Below are positions 1-11,517 of a stretch of 64,000 bases of DNA, piece after piece. The notes under the pieces are model-generated. The model ran no database searches, was not told the DNA's origin, and was given only the letters and a program-made list of their open reading frames with translations. The position numbers were made by a program, and so were the translations under genes. This DNA comes from Tetradesmus obliquus (taxonomy: Eukaryota; Chlorophyta; Chlorophyceae; Sphaeropleales; Scenedesmaceae): the NCBI GenBank assembly GCA_030272155.1, contig CP126194.1:4331501-4395500 (forward strand), in the 5' to 3' direction. Each line of letters starts with the position of its first letter. Position 1 is the first letter of the stretch.

Positions 1-1595
1 ATGCTGCAGCGCATATATTTCATTGATGAGTGCAAATTCTGGATGTCAGACCTGGCAGGCGGCTCCGTCAAAGTCTATTGTGATGCACACGATGAAAACG
101 TGCATGCTGTGCTGCCATGCAAATGGATGCGCAAGGGCAAGGACGCAGAGCCGGTCAAGTTGCACTTTGTCTGCGCCGTCAACGCTGTGCACGGGCCCGT
201 CTACTGCACGTTTGTCACCGGCACAACAGACAACAAGGACCATGCTGGCAACCTCAATGTACCGTACATGGTGAGTGTGCGCTGCTACTGCGCAGGCGCC
301 TGCCATTGAAAGACATGCCAGCCCTGCTGTACTATGTAGTAACAGTCCCGCAGTGCTTTTTTTAGTGCTGTAGTGAAGCTGCAGCGCTGCCCGTCCTCTG
401 CTGTGAACATAACAGCAGAGTAACTTGGTGACAGTACAATGACACCACCTGCAGCAGCAAGCTGGAAACCAATGTGCAAGGATTGGTGCATGTCACATCC
501 GCGCGTGCTCACGCGCAGCACACTGCCCCCTGGCTGCAGCCAGTTGTCATATGCTGCAGCGCAGAACTCAAAGTCGCGCTCCAGCACCTGCTGCCTGCTG
601 CTGCTGTAATAACCCTTGTCATGACATGAGCCATCAGCTTGAATCAGCATGTTGTGCTGTGCATGGATGAAATCAATCCGCCCATCCCACCAGTCCACTG
701 CTACCTGAGCACACATACTGCTGCTGATGCCTAACCAGTACAGCATGTGCACCAGCTGCTCCTCGCTTGTGTGCATGTAGCCCATGCATGTGCCAACCAT
801 ATCAGCCAGCACACATGCACACATCTTGCACTGAAGCGCTGCTGCTGTGGCGACTGCACGCGGCGCGCAGAACTTGAAGTGCTGCACACCTGGCAAGCAG
901 CCAGTCAAGCCCCAGAACAATCTCTGCCCCCTCATAGACTTGGTGATGTATCTGACCTTGTCTGCACTGAGCCTGATGTAGAAGCGTCCCATCGCATCCA
1001 TCCACACCGCTGCGTTGCGCTCCTGCGCTGCTAACAAGGCTGCGCGCTGCCAATCCGGCAATTCTTGCACCTGCAGTTGAAGGACAAACCAACCCAGCAG
1101 GCCAAGAGCATGACTCAGCTGGAGTTTGTTCACTGCATGATTGAGATCAAAGACATAGCCAACCAACAGCAGGCGCAGCGCGGCACTACGCCGCTGTACA
1201 TCTTTGACAACCCAAGTGTTCACCTGGGGAAGGATGGCCTACAGATGTTAGTTGCAGGCGGCATCAATGAAGATCAACTGCTGCACATTGCACCCTACTC
1301 CCCAGATTTCAACAAGCCCATTGAACATGCATTTGGCAGCCTCAAAGCAGCCTTCCGCAACTACTTGTATAACAGCTGCCAGCTGGGTGGTGCTGATGTG
1401 AAGCCGCGAGACCTGCAGCACGGCCTGAACAACACCTTCATGAAGATCACAGCTGCATCTGTCATGGCTGATGTATTGAAGCTGCCAGATTTGTGGAATA
1501 TGGTGCGCAGTCGCAAGAGGAGTCTTTGTGTGTGCCGAGACGGGAAGCAGCGCAGCGGCACTGCTGGTGACTACCCCAGGAAGGACCAACGCTGA
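1..1595 (+). mobile_element. DDE transposase (Tc1/mariner / IS630-like), 5' end outside window
   Basis: Two exons encode the catalytic core of a DDE-superfamily transposase, which cuts and joins transposon ends. Exon 1 (1-270) holds the first acidic motif FIDEC near residue 9. Exon 2 (1077-1595) holds IFDNPSVH (second Asp) and YSPDFNKPIEH (Glu). Spacing between the second Asp and the Glu is 38 residues, so the class is DD38E-like. The two exons join in phase 0 across a clean GTGAGT...CTGCAG intron (271-1076, 806 nt). The N-terminal DNA-binding part is missing because the window starts inside the gene; the ATG at base 1 is probably an internal Met. The end is a TGA near 1595. I could not find terminal inverted repeats. 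The family is clear from the FDN.S.H and PIEH motifs; whether the copy is active is unknown. Confidence 0.75.
285..1001 (-). CDS. Antisense ORF in the transposase intron, possible PD-(D/E)XK/Vsr-like nuclease
   Basis: A long open frame on the opposite strand fills the transposase intron. It stays open from 1223 to 285 (312 codons); the first Met inside the intron is at 1001, giving about 238 residues. The middle reads RIDFIHAQHNMLIQADG followed by SCH, then RDFEFC and SVLRV. This order (DF, x-DG, H, RD, VLR) resembles DUF559/very-short-patch-repair type nucleases, whose core is DF...l.iE-DG..H...RD...vlR. Here the usual Glu before DG is Gln-Ala, so catalysis is uncertain. A Cys cluster (CKMCAC) precedes it. 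Intron-located nucleases are often homing enzymes. The alternative is a chance open frame in GC-rich DNA. I favour a real or recently real gene because motif order and spacing fit. Confidence 0.4.
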   Translation of the reverse strand: MDAMGRFYIRLSADKVRYITKSMRGQRLFWGLTGCLPGVQHFKFCAPRAVATAAALQCKMCACVLADMVGTCMGYMHTSEEQLVHMLYWLGISSSMCAQVAVDWWDGRIDFIHAQHNMLIQADGSCHDKGYYSSSRQQVLERDFEFCAAAYDNWLQPGGSVLRVSTRGCDMHQSLHIGFQLAAAGGVIVLSPSYSAVMFTAEDGQRCSFTTALKKALRDCYYIVQQGWHVFQWQAPAQ

Positions 1596-4500
1596 GTCTG
1601 CTGTTGTGCTGCTGCATGGCATGTTGTGCATGTGGCTGTCAGCTGCATGCAAGATGGCTGGCAGCAGTGCACAGGCTGACTTTCAGAGAGCCCTTGAGCT
1701 CACCTGTTTGAAGGCACCTGCGCTTGCCGCCGTCCTGCATGTTCGCACCGCCCGGGGCTTGGGAGGTGCTGGCACCATGCTGCTGTAGGGTGGTTACTTC
1801 CTGGTGTTCACCTGAGAGCGAGTGTGGGAAGGAAATGGCATGTTCAGAAGCTTATTGTATGAGTAAAATATATTTGGATGTTGAGCTTTGGTGCTTAGAC
1901 TTGTCAGGAGTGGTTTCTGCTTTGAACGACTGCTGCCAGGCAGCAAGGCACTTGGTGGCCATTTCACATACAGGCATTTGCAGTCATGCTGAATTGCCGA
2001 TTGTAATGGTAAAACGATTGGTATAATTCAATTACGCTCGTAGCTATGGAACATGGCTCCTGCTGCTGTCACTCGCGTTGGTTGTGACAACTGTTGGCCT
2101 GCCAAGCGATATGCACGGAGCCTGCAAGAAACATTGCGGTTGATTTTTTTCTATATTTGACGATTGCTTTAAGCATGGCGTGAGCCGAAATAAGCTGCGG
2201 TATGGTGAAGAACTTCAAGACGGAATGTGCCGTGAAACAAGCCTGCTCCAGGCCACACAGCTTCCACGCTGCTCACTAATTAACGTCGACACATTATGTA
2301 ACGTACCTTTGGTTGAGGTAGAAAACCAACTGCGAAGGGCCCTCGCAAGCCCACCGTGCAGGTGAGCCTGACGGGTCAACACGGATGTCCAGAGCACTGC
2401 AGCTCGATCGTGTTGCTGCAGCACCTGCAAACAATTGGTATTGAACATTAAACGACGTTAAACACAGCGCTGTGCCGAAAGCCTTCGCCAATAAATTTGG
2501 TGGCAGCAGTGAGGCACCTGCTGGCACATGCTGCTGCTGTCACGCCCACCAACGACTGCAGTTGAAAAACACATGCCACCGTGATTCAAAGCACACATAG
2601 CTGTAACGTTTCCTGCTGTTTGCTGCTGCTGCTGCTCCTGCCCAGGCAGATATCATGTATTGCAAACAGCACTACTGCCGCAGAAAAATCAGCTGCATAC
2701 CCAGCAGCAGCAGGAGCACATCAGCCATAGCATAAAAAGGTAGGTGTGCACTTCAGGCACCAAGTCCAGGAACAGCAACAGAAGGGATGCAGTGCAGGCT
2801 AAGAACTGCTGCAGCAAAGGCTGGCATGCATTGACAGTCTCAGCTAGGTATGGTACAAACGTAGCATCTGCATTTTGCAACAAATCAACACAGCTTGCAA
2901 GCAGACAGCCATGCTGGCATAGCAACCTGCTGTATGTGGCAGGCACAGTAAGGCACAGCTGCCAGTGCTGCTGCTTTGGTTTGCTTGCATCCCAGTTGCA
3001 CAGCAGGGCCCTCACCTGCCAGCAGCAGCAGCTCCAAACTGCTAGTGATTTTGAGCTCCAGAATTCGCCTTGATCACACAGCATGGATGTTTGCAGGAAA
3101 CTGTGTAGAATACTAGTACTCAACAAACTCTGTGCAGCCACACTAGCTGCACGCGCGCAGCAGCTGCCGGTGGGCCTGAAGCGGTGTTGAGCAGTATGTA
3201 ACAGATATGACAGTTGAAATGGCATGTGCAGCGCACAGCGCAAAGCAGCAGAGCGCAACCGCAGCGGCAGGGCACTTGGCACACCAGAACTGCAGTGCCT
3301 GATCAGCCAGCAAGGGAAGGCCAGAAGTATTACAATACACATCAAAACACGTTGCAGGCAGCAGCACCCACAGCAACACTCTACAGCGCAAGTTAACATA
3401 TGTAACAGCCGAGTCGGGGCACTTCAGGGCAACGTGTTTTCAGCACTTTTCTTGCAGCACACTGTGCCACTGCTAACAGCTCAAATTGATTTAGATTCGT
3501 CGTTGAAAGCTTGACATTTATATGTAGGCCACTTGTTCGCTACGTTTGTACCATGCCCAGCTGGCTGTCGGCAATCACACCAAAGCAAATGTCGCCCCAG
3601 CACAGCAAGAGCCTGGGTTCACCTGCACCTATGCATTGGTATATCCGTGACATTCTGCAGCCACAACCACAGCTACATTGCTCAAGGCCTCACATGACAC
3701 CTGAAAGGCAGATAATAACAAGACCGGCATGAGATTGTGCACGTGCCAGTGTACAAATGACCACAAGCCATGTGCGGGCCAGGCACCATCTACACACATG
3801 TCCACCAGAGGACATTGCTACATTACGGCCCTGCAGCCTTATGCAATCACCCGGTCCACTCATCACCCAATGTATACCTAGCACATCTATTGGCTATTCA
3901 GCCTCAAGAAACATTGATATCTGATTATCTGCCTATGCAAACATATCAGCAATGCACTGCCAAGCTAGCACACCACACGTGCGGAGCCCCCTGACAAAGC
4001 AATGACAAGTGGACTCACTGCTCGGAGCAAAGAGTGCCAACTGATTGAGCCCCAGCACAGGCACAAAGACAGCCAACTGCCGTTTTTGCCATTGCCTACT
4101 CGACCTTCACCATATTTTGTGAAGGCAGTGCTCCCTGCTGCCCTGAGAGGGAGCTGGTAGCACACACGTGAACCAAACACCTGCCGCCACACTTGTGGAG
4201 ACTGACACCGGTCAGAGCAGTAGCTGTTGGTGAGCTGTATGACTGTGGTATGTGTCTATCATATGCCTCACCCTGGCTTGGTTTTACCCAGCTCACCCAG
4301 CTCATGCAACGTGTCGATGATCACGTGCATCACCAAAGAGGGCATGTAGCGCCCAGAGGATATTCCCTGACACACATTGTGCATGGCAGCCCGCCATATT
4401 CAGCAGCCACATATACCCGGCTCTGCAAACGGCGGTACCCACCTTGATGCATGGCGGTATTGCACTGATGAAACACGACGTCACAAGAAGTAACAAATGA

Positions 4501-4611
4501 GGACAGTGACCATCACAAAATACTCAGGCAGCGCTGGCGTCCAGCAGCCAATCTTTTGTATCACGTGCAACATTGTGCAGGTGATGGTGGTACCGGTGGG
4601 GCTGCTGATGG
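1596..4611. other. Intergenic, no gene recognised
   Basis: About 3 kb between the transposase and the first peptidase gene. It presumably includes the 3' end of the transposon, but no inverted repeat or target duplication was recognised. The only long frame is on the minus strand at 2689-3399 (236 codons); it is Cys- and Leu-rich and CTG-driven, and its most protein-like part is at 2690-3020. It matches no family I know and could be an exon of an unknown gene or noise. Smaller frames look like shadows. Confidence 0.4.
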
Positions 4612-7115
4612 CTATGGGCTTGGAGACGGCAGTGCTGGAGTCAGCAACTCAGCCAGCAGCGGCACTGTTTTGCCACACAGCCTGAAAGGGCCCCTGCTGG
4701 CAGCTGCCAGGTCACGCACATACCCCAGGTTCGACATGACAACGTCAACAAGGATGTCTGGGTATGTTAAATACACGGACTCTAGTACAACGTCTGCCAG
4801 TGCAAGAAGATCATCTATAAGCTTCACCAGGCGGAGCGGCTGTTTGGGTGTAAGCAGTATGCAGCCAGGCTTGGAGGTGTCATTCCTCAAACCTGGCTTC
4901 AGCTGTGCCTTGATTGCTGCTGCTCTGGCCTCTCTGCTGTCCTGGCGGAACTGCAGTGCAAAGGTGTTGTCGGGCTGCATGACGTAGGCCGCGCCATATG
5001 CTATCTTGATATTGCCATTGTTGCCCCAGTTTGGTGACCAGCTGAAAGCAGCACAGCACAACATGGATTTGGTGAAATGAACAGCAGCTTTGTAGGGAAA
5101 ATTTTCTGCGGACCGCATTTTGTACAATACCATAAATTGCCAAATCCCTACCTACTTGATGGTGCATTGACTAACACTACACATGGCTCAGGCTGTAGAG
5201 GTTGTGCTGGCAATTATCCCAGTGGCGTGCATGACACTGTCCTGCTCTCAGATCTATCTGTGAGCCTTATGCGCATGTCAAATGGGTCAATGCGCTGTTC
5301 TCAATGCTGCTGCTGTCTCAAAACATGTCGCACACGACTGTTTCTGTTGCTGCCTCTGCTGTGATCACACCTGTTCTTGCACAGCCAGTGGCCTTGTCCA
5401 TTGACCGTATCGCGCCAACCGTAGCAGAACAGGGCATGCATGGTGTGTAATTCCACACCCAGGGACAAGTCTTCTGATGTGTCAAACACAGCAAATGTGT
5501 TGTCGTATGCTTTCAAGCGCTCAAATCCAGCGTCCGACATGGCAATGGATGTGATGACCCCACCATTGAGCATTATCTGGCTCTTGACCATGCTGATGGT
5601 GCTGAGGGCGTTGGACTCGTATGCCATTGAAAACCTTCCACCTGCAGCCACAACAGAAAGCAGTCAACATGACATACATGATGATCATGTGCTGCTGGCC
5701 ACCTGCTTTGATCAATCTGTTTTTCTGCTGCTTGTGAAAGCCAAGCTGTTTAGCCATAGGGTGACAGCTTTTGGCTTGCAAAAGCAGAGAACATTGGCAC
5801 AGTGCATCAAGTTTGTGAATCATGGGCGCAGGTTCTGTGCTTGTACCCATTACACAACTCTGAAGAGATTGAAGCAGCAAGATCTAGACACGTCTGCCAA
5901 GAGTCCAGAGAAATCACCAGCACAAGCAGTGCTGCTCCTCTCTGGGCCAAGCCCATGCTTGACCAGTGAGTGGCACTCACCCTCTGGCAGCTGGGAGGGA
6001 CAAAAGGCAGCACGCCTGCAGTCCCTGCTGTCACCCTCATATGGGAAGCAAGCACGCGAGGCCCAATTCTTCACGTAGTCCGCGGCCACGTACTGTAACA
6101 AGTCGCTAAAGCTTAATCCTGTCATGCAGTTGACCCGGGGTAGCAACCTGCAGAGCAACATAATCGCAGCTGTGTGGCCTGCAGCCAATCTTCCTAGTGC
6201 AGACAGCTGTCAATGTTCCATTCTTGTCAAAAGCATATCGTCTAGCTTTGATTATGGTGTAAGTATGTGCTGGAGAAAAAACCGGCTGAAACACCAACCA
6301 TGCCCACATCAGCCGGCAGATGACAGGCTTTCATGCAGTATAGATTTGCCTACTTGCAGAAGCTGATGTCCTGCTCTGACAGGCTGAGCTTGTTCCAGCT
6401 TTGCTGCAAATACACGTTGACAGCAGCCTCAGCAGTTGCAGTGAACACAAAGCCCACACACGCGGAGCAAACGCCCTGGTCCTGCACAGGCAACAACCAT
6501 ATCAACAACAGAGGGCCATGAATGCGGGGGGAGCCATGTGCCGTGCGGCAAAATACAAAACCTGCTTAAATGTTGTCAAGCACGACAGGCAGTGTTTGAA
6601 TTACTTGACACCAGGAGCAGCACGGACACTTGCTGACAGGGACAACGTTGCTGGCAGGCTGAGCAAGGCACGCATAGTGAGCAGCCCAAGAACAAACGCT
6701 GCCCGTTGCTGGTGGTGTCTTCCACGTCTCAGCTGCGACTTGCAGCAACCTCCTGCTCAGTGTTACTCAGCCCCATATGCCGCACAACGTGGCGCACCTG
6801 TGCAGGGCTGATGAAGGCGCGGCGCCCAGGCGTGTCTGCTGTGCTGTTGGACGAATAGGCTGCAGGGGTGAGCCCCAGCAGCAGCCAGTCGAAGCATTCA
6901 GGGCCTTCTATGTATTTTGTCCCACACACTGCCTGTGCAACTTCAGCTTCAGAAGATGCACTAAGGTTGCGCAGTCTGTCTGCCCGGACTTTGCTGCTTT
7001 TGTGAATTCGGCGTGTGACATTGGGCGGTGTTCCCAGGCCTCTCTCAAACACCAGGCCGGTTGTGCGGCTGCCAACGCAACACACAGCAAGCAACAGCAG
7101 CAGCAGCAGCAGCAT
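4612..7115 (-). CDS. Papain-family (C1A-like) cysteine peptidase, copy A
   Basis: Secreted or vacuolar thiol peptidase. Five exons join in phase: 7115-6798, 6481-6354, 6147-5981, 5641-5371 and 5041-4612, giving about 437 residues. A poly-Leu signal peptide (residues 1-15, coded by a CTG run) is followed by a propeptide-like region. The active site is QDQGVCSACVGF with oxyanion Gln108 and nucleophile Cys114. A Cys-rich segment follows (ACFPYEGDSRDC). His273 lies in MHALFCYGW and Asn294 in CKNSWSPNWGNNG; the KNSW motif is formed only after splicing. LSLSEQDISFC is also classic for the family. The C-terminal extension ends at a TAG just inside a Ser-Pro stretch. Copy B follows upstream in the same direction, so the pair is a tandem duplication. 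Family call is firm; substrate unknown. Confidence 0.85.
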
Positions 7116-7597
7116 GTGCTCAAAATTGTGCCTCAGCTAACTTTGCAACATGAAGCTGGTGCGCAATGGTGGCTCCACCGTTGGATATGCATCTTGCTGA
7201 AGTGACACATCACTGTGCCTTGAGCTACAGCTGCAGCTACAGCAAACATGGAAAAAAAGCACATGGCTGCAGCCCTGCCCCAGGCTCTGATAGGGTTGCC
7301 CTGCACTTTGACAACAGCAATGTGCGAGATGTGTGTGCAGGCTTTCGTTGCAGCTGCTGCCCAGTGCATATGCCGCAATGTCATACGCCTCACAACGACG
7401 ATGGAGGCTCGGTTGGCGGTGATGGTACGGGACTGGGAGATGGCGATGGGGTTGGGGCTGGCGTGGGTGATGGGCGCGGCGGTGGGCTTGGAGACGGCAA
7501 AGTTGGTGGCGGCACGCCACCCAGGAGTTGCACTGAACTGCCACACAACCTGAAGGGGCCTTTGCTGGCAGCTGCCAGATCACTGACATACCCCAGG

Positions 7598-9910
7598 TTA
7601 GAAGTGACGACGTCTGCATAGATACGTGCGTCTGTGTACTAAGGGCGTTGAAGGATCCGCTGTGTCTGCAAGTGCAACCAGGTTGTCGACTAGCTTCACC
7701 AGTCGCAATGGTTGTTTGGGTGTGAGAAGCATGCATCCGGGCTTGGTGGTATCATTCTTCAGGTCCGGCTGCAGTTGTGCCCTGATTGCTGCTGCTCTGG
7801 CTGCACTGCTGGCCTGGCCGAACTGCACTGCAAAGGTGTAGTCGCGCTGCATGATGTAAGCTGCGCCATATGCCAATTTGATGTTGCCGTTGTCGCCCCA
7901 GTTTGACGACCAGCTGCATAAGCAGCGCAGCACCACGTGAACAGTTGCTGGTGACGTGAGTGGCATGCACGCAATTCAAGCGTTGGTGCAATGGCAACAT
8001 GCTACACATGCCATGTGTACAGTGTCGCAGGACAGCTTGAACAAGGTGATCAAATGAAAACGCCTGTGCATTTGCAGGTGGCACAAGCATGTGATTCGCT
8101 ACAGCTGCTGCTGCTATCACAGCACTCACTGCAGGCCTGTCCTAAGATACTGTTGCTACTGTTGTTGCCGCTGCTGCTGCTGTTGTGTCATTCATCCTCA
8201 CCTGTTCTTGCACAGCCAATACCCGTCACCATTTGCCGTGTCCTGCCAACCGTAGCAGAACAGGGCATGCATGTAAGCAGCAGCCTCTGGGCCACCAGTG
8301 CTGCCCTCTTGGGACAAATCATCTGTTGAGTCAAACACAGCATTGGTGTTGTACACCTCAAATCGCTTGAAAACAGCCTGCGACATGGCTATGGAGGTCA
8401 GGACGCCACCATTGAGCATGATTTGGCTCTTGACCTTGCCGATGGAGTTGAGGGCACTGCCTCCATATGCCATAGAGAAAGCACCACCTACAGTTGCAGA
8501 CAAGGTAGCACACAAAGCTGCACCGTTGTCAAGGACCAGAATGTGCTCTGTGTTATGAGACTGACGTATTTGTTACTGCAGCTGACGCAATCTATCATCA
8601 ATGGAGGTTGGCAGTGTGCCACCACAGGTGTGCACAGTACGAGTGTGTTGTATCTCCATGGTGTTGAATCATACGCCAACCTTTCTGATACTGCAACACA
8701 AGCACCTTGACTTGCCTGGAAACTGCCAGCAAGGAATGTTACCTGCTTTACAGACGAGATAATTGCACTCACCCTTCGGCAGCTGCGAAGGACACGCGTT
8801 AGCGCGCGCACATGATGTGGTGGCATAACCCTGATATGGCCAGCATTCACGCGAAGCCCACTGCTCCACCGTTCTATTAACCACATTCTTTGTCAGATCC
8901 TCGTATGACATTCCTGATCCGCAGTCAACCCGGGGCAGTAGCCTGCAAGGGCAAAGCAACAGCAGTTGTTCCATACACCATGCAACCATGCTACAGCGCT
9001 AGCGCTGTACTAGTTTTAACACAGCAGTCACTGCATGCTGCTACTCTGTGCCACTATGCTTGCAGTTGACAAACACCATCACGCCCATAGCAGCTAGCAA
9101 CTGCTATAAGGTTGAGCAGCAGAACCCAGAAGTTGCTCACCTGCAAAAGCTGATGTCCTGCTCTGACAGGCTAAGGTCATTCCAGCTCTGCTTCAGATGC
9201 ACGTTGACAGCAGCCTCAGCAGCTGCAGTGAAGGCAAAGCCCACACATGCAGCGCATTGCATTTGGTCCTGCGCGGCACCACCATCATCACCAATGAAAG
9301 GAGATTGGTTCACGCAGACACAAGTAAACAGCTTTGACGCTGTTTCTGCACAGGGATTAGACTGGCAGAGGGATGTTGCAGGCACAGCTAACAGTAATCG
9401 GGGATCACGACATCAGCTGCCGCACAGCGGTCACAAAAAATGCATGCGGCTTCTCGCACACAGCACGCAACGCAGTACTACTGCTAGTTGCTGCTACAGT
9501 TGTTGTGCCTTCAGTGCTTTTACGTGTCCGGCTGGCAGCACGCCAGTCTCTGCATGTGCTGGGTATGCAGCGCTGCTCCGCGCACCTGTGCAGGGCTGAT
9601 GAAAGGCTTTGCCGCCAGGCGTGTCTGTTGTGCTGTTGGACGAATAGGCTGCAGGAGTGAGCCCCAGCAGCAGCCAGTCCAAGCAATTCGTACTTGCTAC
9701 ATTGTTCTGCCCGCACACAGCCTGCGCAACATCAGCTTCAGATGACGCGCCGAGGCAACGCAGTAAGTCTGCCTTGCCTCTGCTGAACATGTAACCGCGC
9801 AGCGTAGCATTGCGCGTGGACCCCAGCGCCTTTGTCGCATTGTATAACAGACCGGTACTGCGGCTGCCAGACCAAGGGGCAGCAGGCGACAGCAGCAGCA
9901 GCAGCAGCAC
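7598..9910 (-). pseudogene. Papain-family cysteine peptidase, copy B (two frameshifts)
   Basis: Tandem paralogue of the downstream copy A with the same exon order: 9910-9586, 9268-9141, 8942-8773, 8487-8202 and 7913 onwards. The signal peptide is again Leu-rich. The active site reads DQMQCAACVGF, the His motif MHALFCYGW, and the Asn motif again becomes KNSW after splicing. Compared with copy A there is one extra base in exon 1 (A run at 9602-9604), so exon 1 ends in the wrong phase for exon 2. There is also a 4-base excess near 7625-7665 in the last exon, which stops the frame at 7598. Past that point another frame still reads an intact SNLGY...GPFRLCG tail into a Pro-Ser-rich extension down to about 7400. 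Other differences are in-frame. It is probably a decaying copy; sequencing errors could mimic this. Confidence 0.7.
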
Positions 9911-11517
9911 AGCTGAACACGCTTAGCCTGTTTGAAGCTGAAGTGCATGTCACACGCGTACGCGTGGGGCACTACAGTAGGGAATGTTAAAACTAGTAGG
10001 CAAACAGCAGCTGTGTCCAGGGCTCTGATCGCAGGGTTGCCTAAACACAATTGTACTGCTGCTAGCTAACGGTGTTCACATCGCAAGATGGTGCTTGTGT
10101 GCATTCTGCTGCCAGCACAGCAAGCTGCACGTCTGGCAGCACCGCAAGCTAACAGCATGTGACTTTGCGAGCATAGCACCACACGCCACAATGATACACA
10201 ATTACCAACGGAGAGCAAGCTATGTATGCCCAACAACCGTGGTTCAAAGCCGGCCAGGCAGGCAACTGTCAAGCTCACCGGCGCCCAGAGGCCTGCTGCA
10301 GCAGCCTGTGGTGCAGTCCTGCGGGTGTGCACAGCATGAGCAGGTTGTGTCCAAGTGCTGCTGCGCAACAGTACTGGATGCTGCTGCACAAGTGCAACTG
10401 TAGTTCATGTCTGCGCTGTGGGTAGAAGTGTGTGCATGCGTTGTCACTTGTACTGTACAGGTAGTAGCTGCACCACCTGCTGCTTTTGCTTGAAGCTGGC
10501 GTGGTGGAAGCCCATTTGCTTGATGTACAGCGGAACACAACTTCGTGGTTTTGAAAGAATCAGTGTTTCAGCGCACCGCAACAGCACAGGCAGCGCCAAC
10601 CGTATCATGAAGTCAACCTGTGAGCAGGTCAGGTGATACATGCCATGCTTGATGGTGCACCAAGCGCATCTGCAGCGAGCAGCCTAGGCCCACCTGGCGC
10701 ATTAAGCCCGTCTGCAGCTGTCACTGGTATACTTCCAGCGGCCAGGACCCACGTCGTGGCCAGCAGTACGCCTGCAACGGTGAACACGCGTCTATGCAAC
10801 CCGCCAACACCAACAGGCTGCACACACAGGGATCGCAGAGCGAGCTGCACCGGTCTCACCCAACGTGCATATCTGCATGTGATCTCCGATCAGTGAATAT
10901 TGACAGCCAGCTGGACGGGCCGTGTGCGCTGAAGCTCCTGGCGTGCCCAGCCGAAATCCGAGTCCTGAGTTTTTCTTTTAATTTATTCTGCATCGCATTG
11001 GAAGCTCGCTTACATGGGATCAACATTTTAACGGTGTAGCAAGCAGGCAACTTGTTTGGGTTGCTCTCAGGAAGTGACACCCTTCATAGGTGGGAACCGT
11101 CACGGAAGCACTGCTCAGTGACGTGGCGTGTGGTGAGCCGGAGCCGGCATAGAAGAGCCAAACACAATTCCCTGCTGAATGCTTGCGATTCTGCCCCGGC
11201 ACCTGGCCAAAGACATCGCTCGGCCTGCCTGTGCAAAGTACAGGGGCCCTGTACCTCAGTGGTTTGTTCCAGGCTGAAAAGTCGCCAAGCAGGCGTGGCA
11301 AGAAACCATAGTATTCAAGGGTTATAACGTGCAAGCAGGTCAACCATACACAGACATGATGGTAGTAACCACCACAGCCTCAACGGCAGCGCATCAATGT
11401 CAGCAGCATCGACAGCAACAGTGTTGGCCCCTTCTGTGAGTGTATAAAGCAAGTGGCAAGACTGCCCACTGTGGAAACAGGGGTGACATCGGCGTCCCCA
11501 TGGCAAGCTGCACGCTG
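9911..11517. other. Intergenic, no gene recognised
   Basis: About 1.6 kb between peptidase copy B and the 3' end of the prolyl-4-hydroxylase-like gene. A short minus-strand frame at 10629-10859 carries a hydrophobic stretch (VFTVAGVLLATTWVLAAG) like a signal peptide or membrane span and might be a first exon, but nothing recognisable follows. Otherwise I see nothing. Confidence 0.4.
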
